Shown here in pieces: positions 34,490 to 42,600 of a stretch of DNA of 64,000 nt. Within the stretch, counting starts at the first letter, position 1; each line of letters begins with the position of its first letter. The translations under genes and the position numbers were made by a program. Location: assembly GCA_003385635.1 (NCBI GenBank), contig QQUY01000001.1:558001-622000 (forward strand), given 5' to 3'. Source of the stretch: Acidobacteriota bacterium (GTDB lineage Bacteria > Acidobacteriota > Blastocatellia > Pyrinomonadales > Pyrinomonadaceae). The notes beneath the pieces were generated by a model. It made no database searches. It saw nothing but the letters and a program-made list of their open reading frames with translations, and was not told the DNA's origin.

Positions 34490-34836
34490 GGAGTCAGAAG
34501 TCAGGAGTCAGGTGTCAGCGACCGCGTAGCGGTCAGATGCATTTAGCCGTGGGTTAGCCCGCAGGGCGCCACCCACGGACCCAGAAGCAAATTGTCTCTT
34601 AGCCGCGTAGCGGCGAATTTCCTCGAAGAATCGGATCGCAATCGTCGCTAAGCGACTAGATCAAGCTGTCGTTCCTATTCCGTGGGCTGAATCCCACGGC
34701 TAAGCTACAGCGTCGCTACGCGACGAAAGACGTCCATTAGTAGTTCAAACTTGCGATTTACTCTACGCCAGTTTTTTCCATAACCCGTTTGCGTTAGAAT
34801 CCGTTGAACTTATCCGATTAGGCTAGCGCGAATCCT
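34490..34836. repeat. Palindromic repeat block (R2 family) filling the gap after dnaJ
   Basis: There is no gene in this gap. It starts with AGTCAG-type units, then the R2 block (34519-34617) parallel to 16136-16236. GTCGCT-A-AGCGAC, CCGTGGG-CTGAAT-CCCACGG (34680-34699) and CGTCGC-TAC-GCGACG (34711-34725) follow. The rest (to 34836) must contain the promoter of the next gene. Confidence 0.85.
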
Positions 34837-36051
34837 ATGCTGAAGAAGCTTCCGGCATTTTTCTTCCTCTTGCTTGTCTTCTCCCTTCCATTCGCAAACA
34901 TTTCGTTTCCAGGACTCGAAAGATTTCCATTACAGATAACGGATCTCATTTTCCTTGCCGTCGCAGCATCGTTATTGGCGGCAGTCGTTTTTAGGGGAGA
35001 GAAGATCAGAAGCGGGAACCTTTATTTTTTTCTCGCAGCGTACGTTGCCGCTGTTTTGCTTTCCTTCATTTTCAGCGAAGATCCGGCGAGAAGCGCCGTC
35101 AAATTTGCGGGAATCGTCTATCTTTCATTTCTCGCAGCGATAGCGTTCAACATATCGAAGAGCGCAGAGCTGTTGAGAAATGCCGTGCTTGCGTGGCTCG
35201 CCGCCGCTGCCGTTGCGTCCGTATACTCCCTGTTTATACTGCTCTTTTTCTACATAGACCGGAATGCACCGTTCGTCTCGTACGGCCTTTCGCACTACGG
35301 CACACTCCCGCCGGGCAACTATCCCCGAATTCGCTCATTTTTTTCGAATCCGAACATGTTCGGACATTACCTGGCGATCAGCTGGATCCTGCTTTTGATC
35401 GGGAACTGTAAGGGGTGGATCTCAAAAGCTCCCTCTTACCTCATCGCCGGGTTGGTGTTGATCGCAGCTGCTTTGACGCTATCGCCGTCGATAGGTGGGA
35501 TATTCTTTTGTTCCGGACTGTGGTTGCTTTTCTCTCGCTCAGACAAGCGACCCGTTCTTTCGAAGGTCGCTGCTGCCGCGCTTCTTTTCGTATCGGTTTC
35601 TTTCGTCGCAGCAACGGTGGTCAAAGTCGATGGTGACGGCAGGATGGGTTCGGAACCGTCAGCGCGTATCATGACTTGGAATTCGGCGCTTGAGACGATC
35701 GCCGACGATCCATTTACCGGAAGGGGAGTCGGAACCTACGCGGCGGATGCGGCTTACGGTTCACAGAGGCTGCGGGATGCGCACAACATCTTTCTGAATG
35801 TCGCAGCCGAGTCAGGCATCTTCGCGATTCTTGCACTCCTTGCTCTGGCCATCTGGCTTATGTACAACGGTCTCGCAAAAGGCAAAGATGGAGATCGGGA
35901 TCAGGTCATGGTCGGTCTTTCAATCGCGTTCGCGGGAGGATTCATCTACCAGGGCGTCACCGGCTCGTTTGAAGATGCACGGCATTTGTGGGTTCTGGCA
36001 GGAATGCTCGCAGGCGCAATTGCCCTGAACCGGGAGGCCGAAGATGGCTGA
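34837..36051 (+). CDS. O-antigen ligase / polymerase family membrane protein (Wzy_C)
   Basis: The 404-residue protein has about ten hydrophobic segments. A large central loop carries YGTLPPGNYPRIRSFFSNPNMFGHYLAIS, whose R-x-x-S-F-x-x-N-P-N block is the mark of the Wzy_C (PF04932) family. A second periplasmic loop has RIMTWNSALETIADDPFTGRGVGTYA and AHNIFLNVAAESG. Such proteins join or polymerise lipid-linked glycans at the outer face of the inner membrane. Its end overlaps the glycosyltransferase start by 8 bases, so the two are coupled. The acceptor is unknown. Confidence 0.87.
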   Translation: MLKKLPAFFFLLLVFSLPFANISFPGLERFPLQITDLIFLAVAASLLAAVVFRGEKIRSGNLYFFLAAYVAAVLLSFIFSEDPARSAVKFAGIVYLSFLAAIAFNISKSAELLRNAVLAWLAAAAVASVYSLFILLFFYIDRNAPFVSYGLSHYGTLPPGNYPRIRSFFSNPNMFGHYLAISWILLLIGNCKGWISKAPSYLIAGLVLIAAALTLSPSIGGIFFCSGLWLLFSRSDKRPVLSKVAAAALLFVSVSFVAATVVKVDGDGRMGSEPSARIMTWNSALETIADDPFTGRGVGTYAADAAYGSQRLRDAHNIFLNVAAESGIFAILALLALAIWLMYNGLAKGKDGDRDQVMVGLSIAFAGGFIYQGVTGSFEDARHLWVLAGMLAGAIALNREAEDG

Positions 36052-36748
36052 TCCCGAAAGCAGGTTCCGTCTCCTGACCATCGTCATTCCGGTCTACAAC
36101 GAGCACTCGACGGTTATCGAAGTGATAAATACCGTTTCAGCTTTGAAATTGCCGCTTGAGAAGGAGATCGTCGTCGTCGATGACGGATCCGACGACGGGA
36201 CCGCGGAAAGGCTGAGGGACCACGAAGGGCCCGTCCGGATCTTTACAAACCCCATAAACGAAGGAAAGGGATCTGCGGTGAGGGTCGGTCTCAGGAACGC
36301 GACCGGTGACATCATCCTTCTACAGGATGCCGACCTTGAAACCGATCCGAACGAGTATGAAAGACTCCTGGCGCCGATTCTCAGCGGGGATTCGCAGGCT
36401 GTCTATGGGTCACGATTTCTGCTGAAAGAAAACAGAGTGCCTTTCACCCGGCGACTCGCGAATCGGTTTCTCACCGGTGTCGCTAATCTCTTGCTCGGAA
36501 CATCTTTGACCGACATGGAGACCGCTTATAAGGTGTTCACGAAAGAAGTGGCGGACGGACTTGAACTGGAGTCGAACAGGTTTGAGGTAGAGCCCGAGAT
36601 AACCGCCAAGATCATAGCCAGCGGATACAAGATCAACGAGGTTCCCATAAGCTACAGTCCGAGGACCAGGTTCGAAGGAAAGAAGATAAGGTTTGTTGAC
36701 GGATTGAAAGCTCTGGCGACGATCTTGAAATACGGGACACGGAAATAG
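36044..36748 (+). CDS. Family 2 glycosyltransferase (dolichyl-phosphate mannosyltransferase-like)
   Basis: The 234-residue cytoplasmic enzyme has the GT-A fold: TIVIPVYNEHSTVIEVIN, EIVVVDDGSDDGTAERL, NPINEGKGSAVRVGLRNATGDIILLQDADLETDP (metal-binding D-A-D) and SRFL. The TDMETAYKVF and FEVEPEITAKI blocks match the DPM1/GtrB type. These enzymes usually make polyprenyl-phosphate sugars for later transfer. It overlaps the upstream Wzy_C gene. Confidence 0.92.
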   Translation: MADPESRFRLLTIVIPVYNEHSTVIEVINTVSALKLPLEKEIVVVDDGSDDGTAERLRDHEGPVRIFTNPINEGKGSAVRVGLRNATGDIILLQDADLETDPNEYERLLAPILSGDSQAVYGSRFLLKENRVPFTRRLANRFLTGVANLLLGTSLTDMETAYKVFTKEVADGLELESNRFEVEPEITAKIIASGYKINEVPISYSPRTRFEGKKIRFVDGLKALATILKYGTRK

Positions 36749-36751
36749 CTT

Positions 36752-37198
36752 TCACGAAAGTTTGTTCTTCACGGCCTCGCTCACTGCCTTGCCGTCGACG
36801 GTCTTTCCGGAAAGTTCTGCAAGAGCCGCTTTCATAACGGCGCCCATATCGCGCATCGAACTTGCGCCGGTTTTTTCTACCGCTTTTGAAACAGCCCGAT
36901 CGATCTCCTCATCCGAGGCCGCCGCGGGAAGATACTCTTCGATCACCGAGATCTCAGCATTCTCTTTCTCGGCAAGTTCATCCCTGCCCGCATTTGCATA
37001 CTGTTCCGCAGAATCCCGTCTCTGCTTGAGAAGAGTATTAAGCACTCTTATAGTGTCTTCGTCGGAAAGTTCCTTGCCCGTTTCGATCTGTTTGTTCATG
37101 AGCGTCGCCTTGACCATTCTCAGAGTGGAAAGGCGATTCGCGTCCTTGGCTTTCATAGCCGACTTCATATCTTCGACGATCTTTTCCTGAAGGCTCAT
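36752..37198 (-). CDS. yqeY: GatB/YqeY domain protein
   Basis: The start at 37198 follows AGGAAAC at correct spacing, while an upstream Met would extend outside the family. The 148-residue protein is all helical, beginning MSLQEKIVEDMKSAMKAKDANRLSTLRMVKATLMNK and containing EISVIEEYLPAAASDEEIDRAV and DMGAVMKAALAELSGKTVDGKAVSEAVKNKL. It shares the tRNA-binding helical domain of GatB; its own function is not firmly known. It is convergent with the glycosyltransferase gene, 3 bases apart. Confidence 0.92.
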   Translation of the reverse strand: MSLQEKIVEDMKSAMKAKDANRLSTLRMVKATLMNKQIETGKELSDEDTIRVLNTLLKQRRDSAEQYANAGRDELAEKENAEISVIEEYLPAAASDEEIDRAVSKAVEKTGASSMRDMGAVMKAALAELSGKTVDGKAVSEAVKNKLS

Positions 37199-37297
37199 TA
37201 CTGTTTCCTGCGGCAGATTGAACATTTCGCCGCGATGTTTCAAAATCGGTGTTCGCGCTTTTAGCGCGCTATTCTGTCAGTCTTAGTGCAATCATAA

Positions 37298-39163
37298 ATG
37301 GTGTCCAGTTTTTCTTCAAAGGTCCCTGCCGGATGGGTTTTGGGAGTGATCGCGGGTGTGTTTCTTGCTGTTTTCGCAGCGTATCCGCAGATCAAGCTTG
37401 TTTACAATCAGGGAGCCGAATGGAAGGGGCATTACGCTTACAACGACATTGATGAGGTCGCCTACGCGGCCTATCTGAAAGCTTTAATAGACGGCCGGCC
37501 GCGTAAGAACGATCCGTACACGGGACGCGATGACCTTCCCGGATCTCCGCAGCCCGAGTCCCTTTTCTCGATCCAGTTTGCCGCCCCATATGCGGTAGCC
37601 CTTCCCGCACGGCTTCTTGGAATTTCAGCCGCAAGTGCGATGACGATCTCAGGCGTCGTCGCGGGATTTCTGTCGGCTTTCCTTTTCTTTCTTTTGATCG
37701 CGAAGATCACAGGCAGCCACTGGGCGGGACTTGCGGGATCGCTTGTCGCATTGGCGGGAGGAGCGCTTGCGGCCGGCGAAGGCGCAATAGGAGGGATTTT
37801 GGAGATCGGTCAGACGTATCCTTACTTCCCGTATCTTCGCAGGTATCTTCCGGCTGTTCCGTTCGTCGCGTTCTCCGGTCTTCTGCTCGCGATGTGGTAC
37901 TGGCTTGAGGCTGAGGAAAAGCCCAGAAGGATCGTTTTGGCCGTGGCATCCTCGGTCTTGTTCGCCTTCACGGTCTTTTCGTACTTTTACACATGGACAG
38001 CCGCCGCGGGTTGGCTCGCCTGTCTGGCTTTCGTGACCCTTTTGCTCAGGAACAAAGACAGGTTTGGAGACCTTGCAGGCTACCTATCTATCGCATTCGC
38101 CTGCCTCATTCCGCTCACCTTTTACGCGCTAATGCTCTCGCAGAGGGCGGAGACGCTCGATCACGTCCAGCTCTTGGTTTACACCCGTGAGATCGACCTT
38201 TTCAGATTTCCCGTATACGTAGGTCTCGCAGCAATCGCATTCGTTGTGATCGGGGTCTGGCGCAGGACGATCGAGCTCAGGGAAGCGGCTTCGATCTTTA
38301 CTTTGTCGTTAGCGATCACGCCGATACTTCTGTTCAACCAGCAGCTGATCTCGGGCCGTTCGCTTCAGCCGATCCACTACCAGGTATTTATCGGAAACTA
38401 TATCGCTTCGCTTTCCCTGGTATTGGCAATCGCATTGGCATTCAGGAAAGAGCTTTCAGAAGGAAGCAAGTGGGCAAAGGGGGCTTGCGCTTCGATCGCC
38501 GTACTTGCGATCACCTGGGGGTTTGTCGAATGTCACTGGACAGTAAGCGTTCTTGACGATGCGAACATTGCCCGCGATGAACACGTTCCCGCGGCCGAGT
38601 TTTTGAACAGGGAGGCCGAGAAACTGAACGACCCTTATCGCGCCACGATCTTCTCGGTTTCCAACATACACGCTGACGATTCGCCTACACTTTCTCCTCA
38701 GGCCGTTCTCTGGGCAAGGCATCAACACGTTTTTGCGGGACTTACCTGGAAAGAGAGCAAACAACGCTTCTACCAGCAGCTGCATTATCAGAATTTGGAC
38801 GATGCGTGGCTTGAACGGCGCCTGAAGAACGGTGATTTCGTATCGATGATCGCCCTGTTCGGATGGGGACGGCACACGGACAGGCTAAGCAGCGAAGCAA
38901 CGCCGTTGACCTCCCGAGAGATCGAGGACGAGGCAGGCCGGTTCCGGCGCTATATCGCAGAATTCAGTGAAGATCAGGCGTACAAGCCGCTTCTTACGCA
39001 CGCCGTCATTCCCGCTGGATGGGATGTCGATCTGTCGAACCTGGAAAGATGGTATCGGCTGGACGGCGGCACAAGGGCAGGGAACCAGATGATCTACCGG
39101 CTGACACCCAGGAACGACCTGATCAGCATCGCGATTCGAGGCGATCAGAACCCGGAGCGCTAG
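37298..39163 (+). CDS. Large polytopic membrane protein, probably in glycan assembly
   Basis: The 621-residue protein has about ten to twelve hydrophobic helices up to residue 415 and a soluble C-terminal part of about 200 residues. An early outer loop, HYAYNDIDEVAYAAYLKALIDGRPRKNDPYTGRDD, has paired acidic residues as in GT-C-type enzymes, and YPYFPYLRRYLP follows later. GT-C membership is a guess from topology and from the neighbouring glycan genes. The last residues (DQNPER) and the TAG stop are encoded by a copy of dispersed repeat R1, so the natural C-terminus may have been altered by the repeat. Confidence 0.65.
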   Translation: MVSSFSSKVPAGWVLGVIAGVFLAVFAAYPQIKLVYNQGAEWKGHYAYNDIDEVAYAAYLKALIDGRPRKNDPYTGRDDLPGSPQPESLFSIQFAAPYAVALPARLLGISAASAMTISGVVAGFLSAFLFFLLIAKITGSHWAGLAGSLVALAGGALAAGEGAIGGILEIGQTYPYFPYLRRYLPAVPFVAFSGLLLAMWYWLEAEEKPRRIVLAVASSVLFAFTVFSYFYTWTAAAGWLACLAFVTLLLRNKDRFGDLAGYLSIAFACLIPLTFYALMLSQRAETLDHVQLLVYTREIDLFRFPVYVGLAAIAFVVIGVWRRTIELREAASIFTLSLAITPILLFNQQLISGRSLQPIHYQVFIGNYIASLSLVLAIALAFRKELSEGSKWAKGACASIAVLAITWGFVECHWTVSVLDDANIARDEHVPAAEFLNREAEKLNDPYRATIFSVSNIHADDSPTLSPQAVLWARHQHVFAGLTWKESKQRFYQQLHYQNLDDAWLERRLKNGDFVSMIALFGWGRHTDRLSSEATPLTSREIEDEAGRFRRYIAEFSEDQAYKPLLTHAVIPAGWDVDLSNLERWYRLDGGTRAGNQMIYRLTPRNDLISIAIRGDQNPER

Positions 39164-39175
39164 CGACGGGCACAA
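39148..39175. repeat. R1 repeat copy overlapping a gene end
   Basis: GAACCCGGAGCGCTAGCGAC followed by GGGCACAA differs at two positions from the 16025 copy. The base change GCCAGC to GCTAGC creates the TAG stop of the membrane-protein gene at 39161-39163. Confidence 0.8.
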
Positions 39176-39313
39176 GTGATTGCCGAGTTCCGAATTCCAA
39201 GTTCCAGGATAAAATCTGATCCCTATTCCCTAATCCATGATTCCTTTTCGCCAGCAATTGATTCTCCATTGATCAATGATCAATGGGCAATGAACTTTGC
39301 CCACCAAATACAT

Positions 39314-39339
39314 AGGGGCCGCCTTTGCAGGCAGCCCCT
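39314..39339. terminator. Hairpin between convergent genes
   Basis: AGGGGC and GCCCCT, with inner GCCT/AGGC pairs and a TTGC loop, form a stable hairpin lying 27 bases after the minus-strand stop at 39366. There is no strong T-run on either side. Confidence 0.4.
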
Positions 39340-39365
39340 TAATGTACTGAAATAATTATTACTAC

Positions 39366-39626
39366 TTAAGCTGCAAGAAGATCGTTCGACACCTCTGCGA
39401 ACACCCTTCGTCCGTTGAGTGCGTCGTCAATGATCTCCCTTACTGCTGATGCGTCCGGATTGACATCCATTCTTGCACAAGCCTTAAGGTGCCTGATGAT
39501 GCCTTCCGAAGCTATCTCCATGGCCTCACCGGTAAGTTTTGAATAACGGCGAGCCTGTATATGGTCGATCTGCAGGATCCTCTCCTGCAGGGTAATAGGT
39601 TTAGCTGCTGCTGCCACTTGTGTCAT
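39366..39626 (-). CDS. Small protein of unknown function
   Basis: From the ATG at 39626 the protein has 86 residues: Ala-rich start, then PITLQERILQIDHIQARRYSKL, IIRHLKACARMDVNPDASAV and REIIDDALNGRRVF. It is helical and soluble, with no known domain recognised. AAGGAG abuts the ATG with no spacer, which is too close for normal initiation. The true start may therefore be a non-ATG codon upstream (the frame stays open to a TTG at 39692). Confidence 0.55.
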   Translation of the reverse strand: MTQVAAAAKPITLQERILQIDHIQARRYSKLTGEAMEIASEGIIRHLKACARMDVNPDASAVREIIDDALNGRRVFAEVSNDLLAA

Positions 39627-39957
39627 CTCCTTCTTATTCTTACAAACTGCCCTTGCTTTGTACTCTGCAATACTTTGTGAAAATTGTCGCAAAGTTTTGC
39701 AATCCTAAAAGCCCTGCTCCTTAAACTGTCTTCTTTCAATGACTTTCTAGAGGTTATCGATGGAAACCGAAGTGAATTGATGCTAGAAAGTAACGCTCAG
39801 GTAACGCATTAACTTTTAGAAAGGCCGATACTATCAAATAGAATCGGGTTTGTCACGATTTTTTTTAGTTCGGTAACATCTACGGTCAGCAGAAAGCGCC
39901 GGCGAAACCTCAGGGGCCGCCGGCGCTTTTCAGTTGACTAGATGAAATCAGCCTAAG
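39627..39957. other. Gap between the small protein and HU genes
   Basis: This stretch holds the HU terminator (39893-39930) and the upstream region of the small-protein gene, which is AT-rich with a TTGCAAAACTTTGCGACAAT stretch. If translation of the small protein starts at 39692, its first 22 codons lie here. No other gene is seen. Confidence 0.5.
39893..39930 (-). terminator. Terminator of the HU gene
   Basis: AAAGCGCCGGCG (39893-39904) and CGCCGGCGCTTT (39918-39929) form a perfect 12-base stem with a 13-base loop, 28 bases after the HU stop. It would also work on the plus strand. Confidence 0.85.
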
Positions 39958-40239
39958 CTATGCAACTGCATCCTTCATCGCCTTGCCGACGCGGAACTTC
40001 ACGGTCGTTTTGGCAGGGATCTTGATCGGCTGACCGGTCGCGGGATTGCGGCCTTCACGTGCTTTGCGGTGAGCTTTTACAAGCTTTCCAAATCCGGGGA
40101 TCGTGAATTCGTCGTTCCGATTCACTTCTCTCTTGGCGAGCTCGGCCATTTCGTTCAAAAAGTCTTTGGCCTGTGCTTTCGTCATTCCGGTCTTGTCGGC
40201 AAGTGCGCCGATGATTTCAGTTTGGGTCATTCGAGCCAT
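39958..40239 (-). CDS. hup: HU family DNA-binding protein
   Basis: The 93-residue histone-like protein bends and packs DNA as a dimer. It contains MTQTEIIGALADKTGMTKAQAKDFLNEM, then FTIPGFGKLVKAHRKAREGRNPATGQPIKIPAKTTVKF with the DNA-binding beta-arm signature GRNPATGQ, and a short final helix FRVGKAMKDAV. GGAGGT lies 13 bases before the ATG. It is monocistronic with a strong terminator. IHF subunits are related, but the arm sequence fits HU. Confidence 0.94.
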   Translation of the reverse strand: MARMTQTEIIGALADKTGMTKAQAKDFLNEMAELAKREVNRNDEFTIPGFGKLVKAHRKAREGRNPATGQPIKIPAKTTVKFRVGKAMKDAVA

Positions 40240-40359
40240 AGTTTTCTTCTAACCTCCAGTTTTGTTCAGTGGGTATCAAAATCGCTGTTTCTTGCAGAAC
40301 TTGCCCCAGGTTCAGGACAGGATCAATAGAATTTGGGAGTTTCGTGCTGCTACACGATT

Positions 40360-40436
40360 TGGTCGGGGCGGCAAGATTCGAACTTGCGACCTCACGGTCC
40401 CAAACCGTGCGCACTGCCAGGCTGTGCTACGCCCCG
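40360..40436 (-). tRNA. tRNA-Pro (anticodon UGG)
   Basis: Reading the minus strand, the acceptor stem CGGGGCG/CGCCCCG closes perfectly. The anticodon arm is CACGG-TTTGGGA-CCGTG with anticodon TGG. The T arm is GCAAG-TTCGAAT-CTTGC with the invariant TTC. The discriminator A is followed by an encoded CCA (40360-40362). The D arm contains AGCCTGGCAG. Confidence 0.96.
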
Positions 40437-40503
40437 GTTCGGTCAGTGTTTCATAAAAGAAACATCATTAAACATCGAATTTTACAGGCGAAAACGACTT
40501 CGG

Positions 40504-41121
40504 TCAAGTACGTGGGAGGCTTAAGGAGCCAAAAAAATCGGCGATTTCCGATGCCGCCGCTGCACGATGCGAAATACGGGATTTCACTTCATCCGGCAAT
40601 TCGCCGAAAGTGAGATCAAAACCTTCCGGAAGAAAAACCGGGTCATAGCCGAAACCATTGGTACCAAAGGGTTTATCAGCTATCGTCCCCTCGCATCGTC
40701 CCAGAGCCGAAAATACGACTTGTCCCTCATCGTCGGCGACCGCCATTTCACAGACGAAACAAGCCCTCCGGTCACGTCCCTTCAATCCGGTCATCTCACC
40801 AAGCAATTTTTCCGTATTTTCAAGGTCAGACGCGTTATTACCTGCAAATCTGGCCGAGAAAACTCCCGGTTTGCCGTCAAGCGCATAAACCACAAGTCCG
40901 GAATCGTCAGCGAGCGTCCAGTGTCCGCTGAATACCGCGTATTCTCTCGCCTTTATTCCTGCGTTCTCTTTGAAAGTGCTTCCGGTTTCGCGTACGTCGG
41001 GAACCGAATCGAATTCATCGAGACCGGTAAGACGGATCTCAAGTGGAGCAAGCAGTGCTTCGAGCTCGGCTATCTTGCCTTTGTTCTTTGTGCCGATGAC
41101 CAATCGTTCAGGCCGGTACAT
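40504..41121 (-). CDS. rdgB: XTP/dITP diphosphatase (non-canonical purine NTP pyrophosphatase)
   Basis: The enzyme removes ITP and XTP from the nucleotide pool. The start at 41121 gives 205 residues beginning [24 protein letters not shown] (the T-x-N-x-x-K substrate loop). [55 protein letters not shown] and SHRAAA follow, which are all family blocks. A TTG further upstream (41157) is not favoured. With Maf at 15415, the window encodes two nucleotide-pool sanitation enzymes. Confidence 0.95.
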   Translation of the reverse strand: MYRPERLVIGTKNKGKIAELEALLAPLEIRLTGLDEFDSVPDVRETGSTFKENAGIKAREYAVFSGHWTLADDSGLVVYALDGKPGVFSARFAGNNASDLENTEKLLGEMTGLKGRDRRACFVCEMAVADDEGQVVFSALGRCEGTIADKPFGTNGFGYDPVFLPEGFDLTFGELPDEVKSRISHRAAAASEIADFFGSLSLPRT

Positions 41122-41259
41122 GTTCAGAAGAATGCGACGAAAAAGTTGCCAAATCAAGCTTTTACGCGGTATAAATGATTAGGAGCCTCACACGATCACA
41201 GCTCCGCCAGATCCCACCCTTCGTTCAGAAAGTCCTCCGTCAAACCACCAAACGTTCAT

Positions 41260-42600
41260 ATGCCTACGCAAGGATCGTTAAGTAGCCCTGAAAGGGAAAG
41301 AGTCCATTCAAGAAGCAGTTGGTCCGCGGACCAGTCAGTCCCCGAGCTGGAACGGAAAGTCCTTGAGTTGGGGCATTGGGTCGCTGGGTTGAAAGCATAC
41401 CTGGATCAGCGAAACCGGATACTAGCGCCTTCGGAAGGCGGCGCCCGACACCCCCGAAAGGAGTTCAGGGTCGTAAGATCGGCCCTGATGATGATCTCAC
41501 GCAGGGCTCTTGAACTAGAGGGCGCTACCCGCCGTTCCCGGGGTGCGAAAGAGACAGGCGCAGACGGCCGAACCGTGGGCAACAAGGAACTCAATGAGCT
41601 TGCGGACATCCTGCGGGAAATAGTGCTGCTTTCGGGTTCGATGGATGACTCCCGGGAAACTGCGTTTGAGTCGGGACCGGTGTGGAACACTTTCGTTTTT
41701 AGATCGCTGTCCGAGAGTCCGGAGGTGGACCGTATCATTAGCGAGTCGGAACGCATCGCTTCCGGAATGCTTCCGGAAAAGATCGTCGAGCTGCGAGATT
41801 CGCGTGAGGTGCCTGAAGCGTGGTCGGGGGACCTGAGGGCGTTGCTGCCAAAGATTGGGACGATATTAAGTTATCTGCGACTGATCTCGCAGATGCTTGA
41901 GACCGATGAGCCGCTCAAGAAATGCATCCTTTTGTTCTCCAGGGTCGATGAGTTGATGCGTGAGGTAATGGAGTTCATCAATAACCGACTTCAGCGATTT
42001 CCAGACGATACCGACGCTCTCTTTGGTTCACTTGACGGAGCGGCCTATACGGCCTCGATCGAACTCAGAAAAGTCCATTCGAACGAACTGAAGGGCCTTG
42101 TAGAGATACGGCCAACGCCGATCGTGTTTGCAAGGATCGAGACAGCTTATTCGCTTCTGAACGACAGCCTGCAGATGACCCTCGTCAACTTCGCGCAGCT
42201 GCTTGACCGCGATCTTGAGCCGACGGACATCTTCCCGGAACTGCTTACCAAAGAACAGCAATCAATACAGTTGCGCGAAAATATGTGGCATCTTCTGCAG
42301 ATCGTTCAGAAGATCGAGCAGGATCCCGACAGCAGTCCGCCGGAAGAGCTGAAGCGCGAACTGATAGGGTTCCGGGACAAGAACCTTTACTTTCTGTTCT
42401 ACAAGGATATGGAGACCGTGGAGAGGTTCATCGAAGAAGTTATCGTAACCGGCGACAAGAAAGACCTTGTTCCGCTTCTTCATCGGTTTGGTGCGTATCT
42501 TGAGACCCTGCTCGGCCAGGTGAATATGCGCGTCGTGCTCGCCAATCATCCTTTTGAGCCGCTTCAGCAGGCCCCGCACGATTTCGGCGGATTAATGTGA
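41260..42600 (+). CDS. Helical protein of unknown function
   Basis: This is a 446-residue soluble protein with no signal peptide or membrane segment. It is largely helical, with charged heptad-like stretches such as VPELERKVLELGHWVAGLKAYLDQR and SIQLRENMWHLLQIVQKIEQ. It contains FVFRSLSESPEVDRIISESERI and, toward the end, LYFLFYKDMETVERFIEEV. I recognise no family. Its last 9 bases overlap the convergent ABC permease gene. Codon use looks like its neighbours. Confidence 0.68.
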   Translation: MPTQGSLSSPERERVHSRSSWSADQSVPELERKVLELGHWVAGLKAYLDQRNRILAPSEGGARHPRKEFRVVRSALMMISRRALELEGATRRSRGAKETGADGRTVGNKELNELADILREIVLLSGSMDDSRETAFESGPVWNTFVFRSLSESPEVDRIISESERIASGMLPEKIVELRDSREVPEAWSGDLRALLPKIGTILSYLRLISQMLETDEPLKKCILLFSRVDELMREVMEFINNRLQRFPDDTDALFGSLDGAAYTASIELRKVHSNELKGLVEIRPTPIVFARIETAYSLLNDSLQMTLVNFAQLLDRDLEPTDIFPELLTKEQQSIQLRENMWHLLQIVQKIEQDPDSSPPEELKRELIGFRDKNLYFLFYKDMETVERFIEEVIVTGDKKDLVPLLHRFGAYLETLLGQVNMRVVLANHPFEPLQQAPHDFGGLM

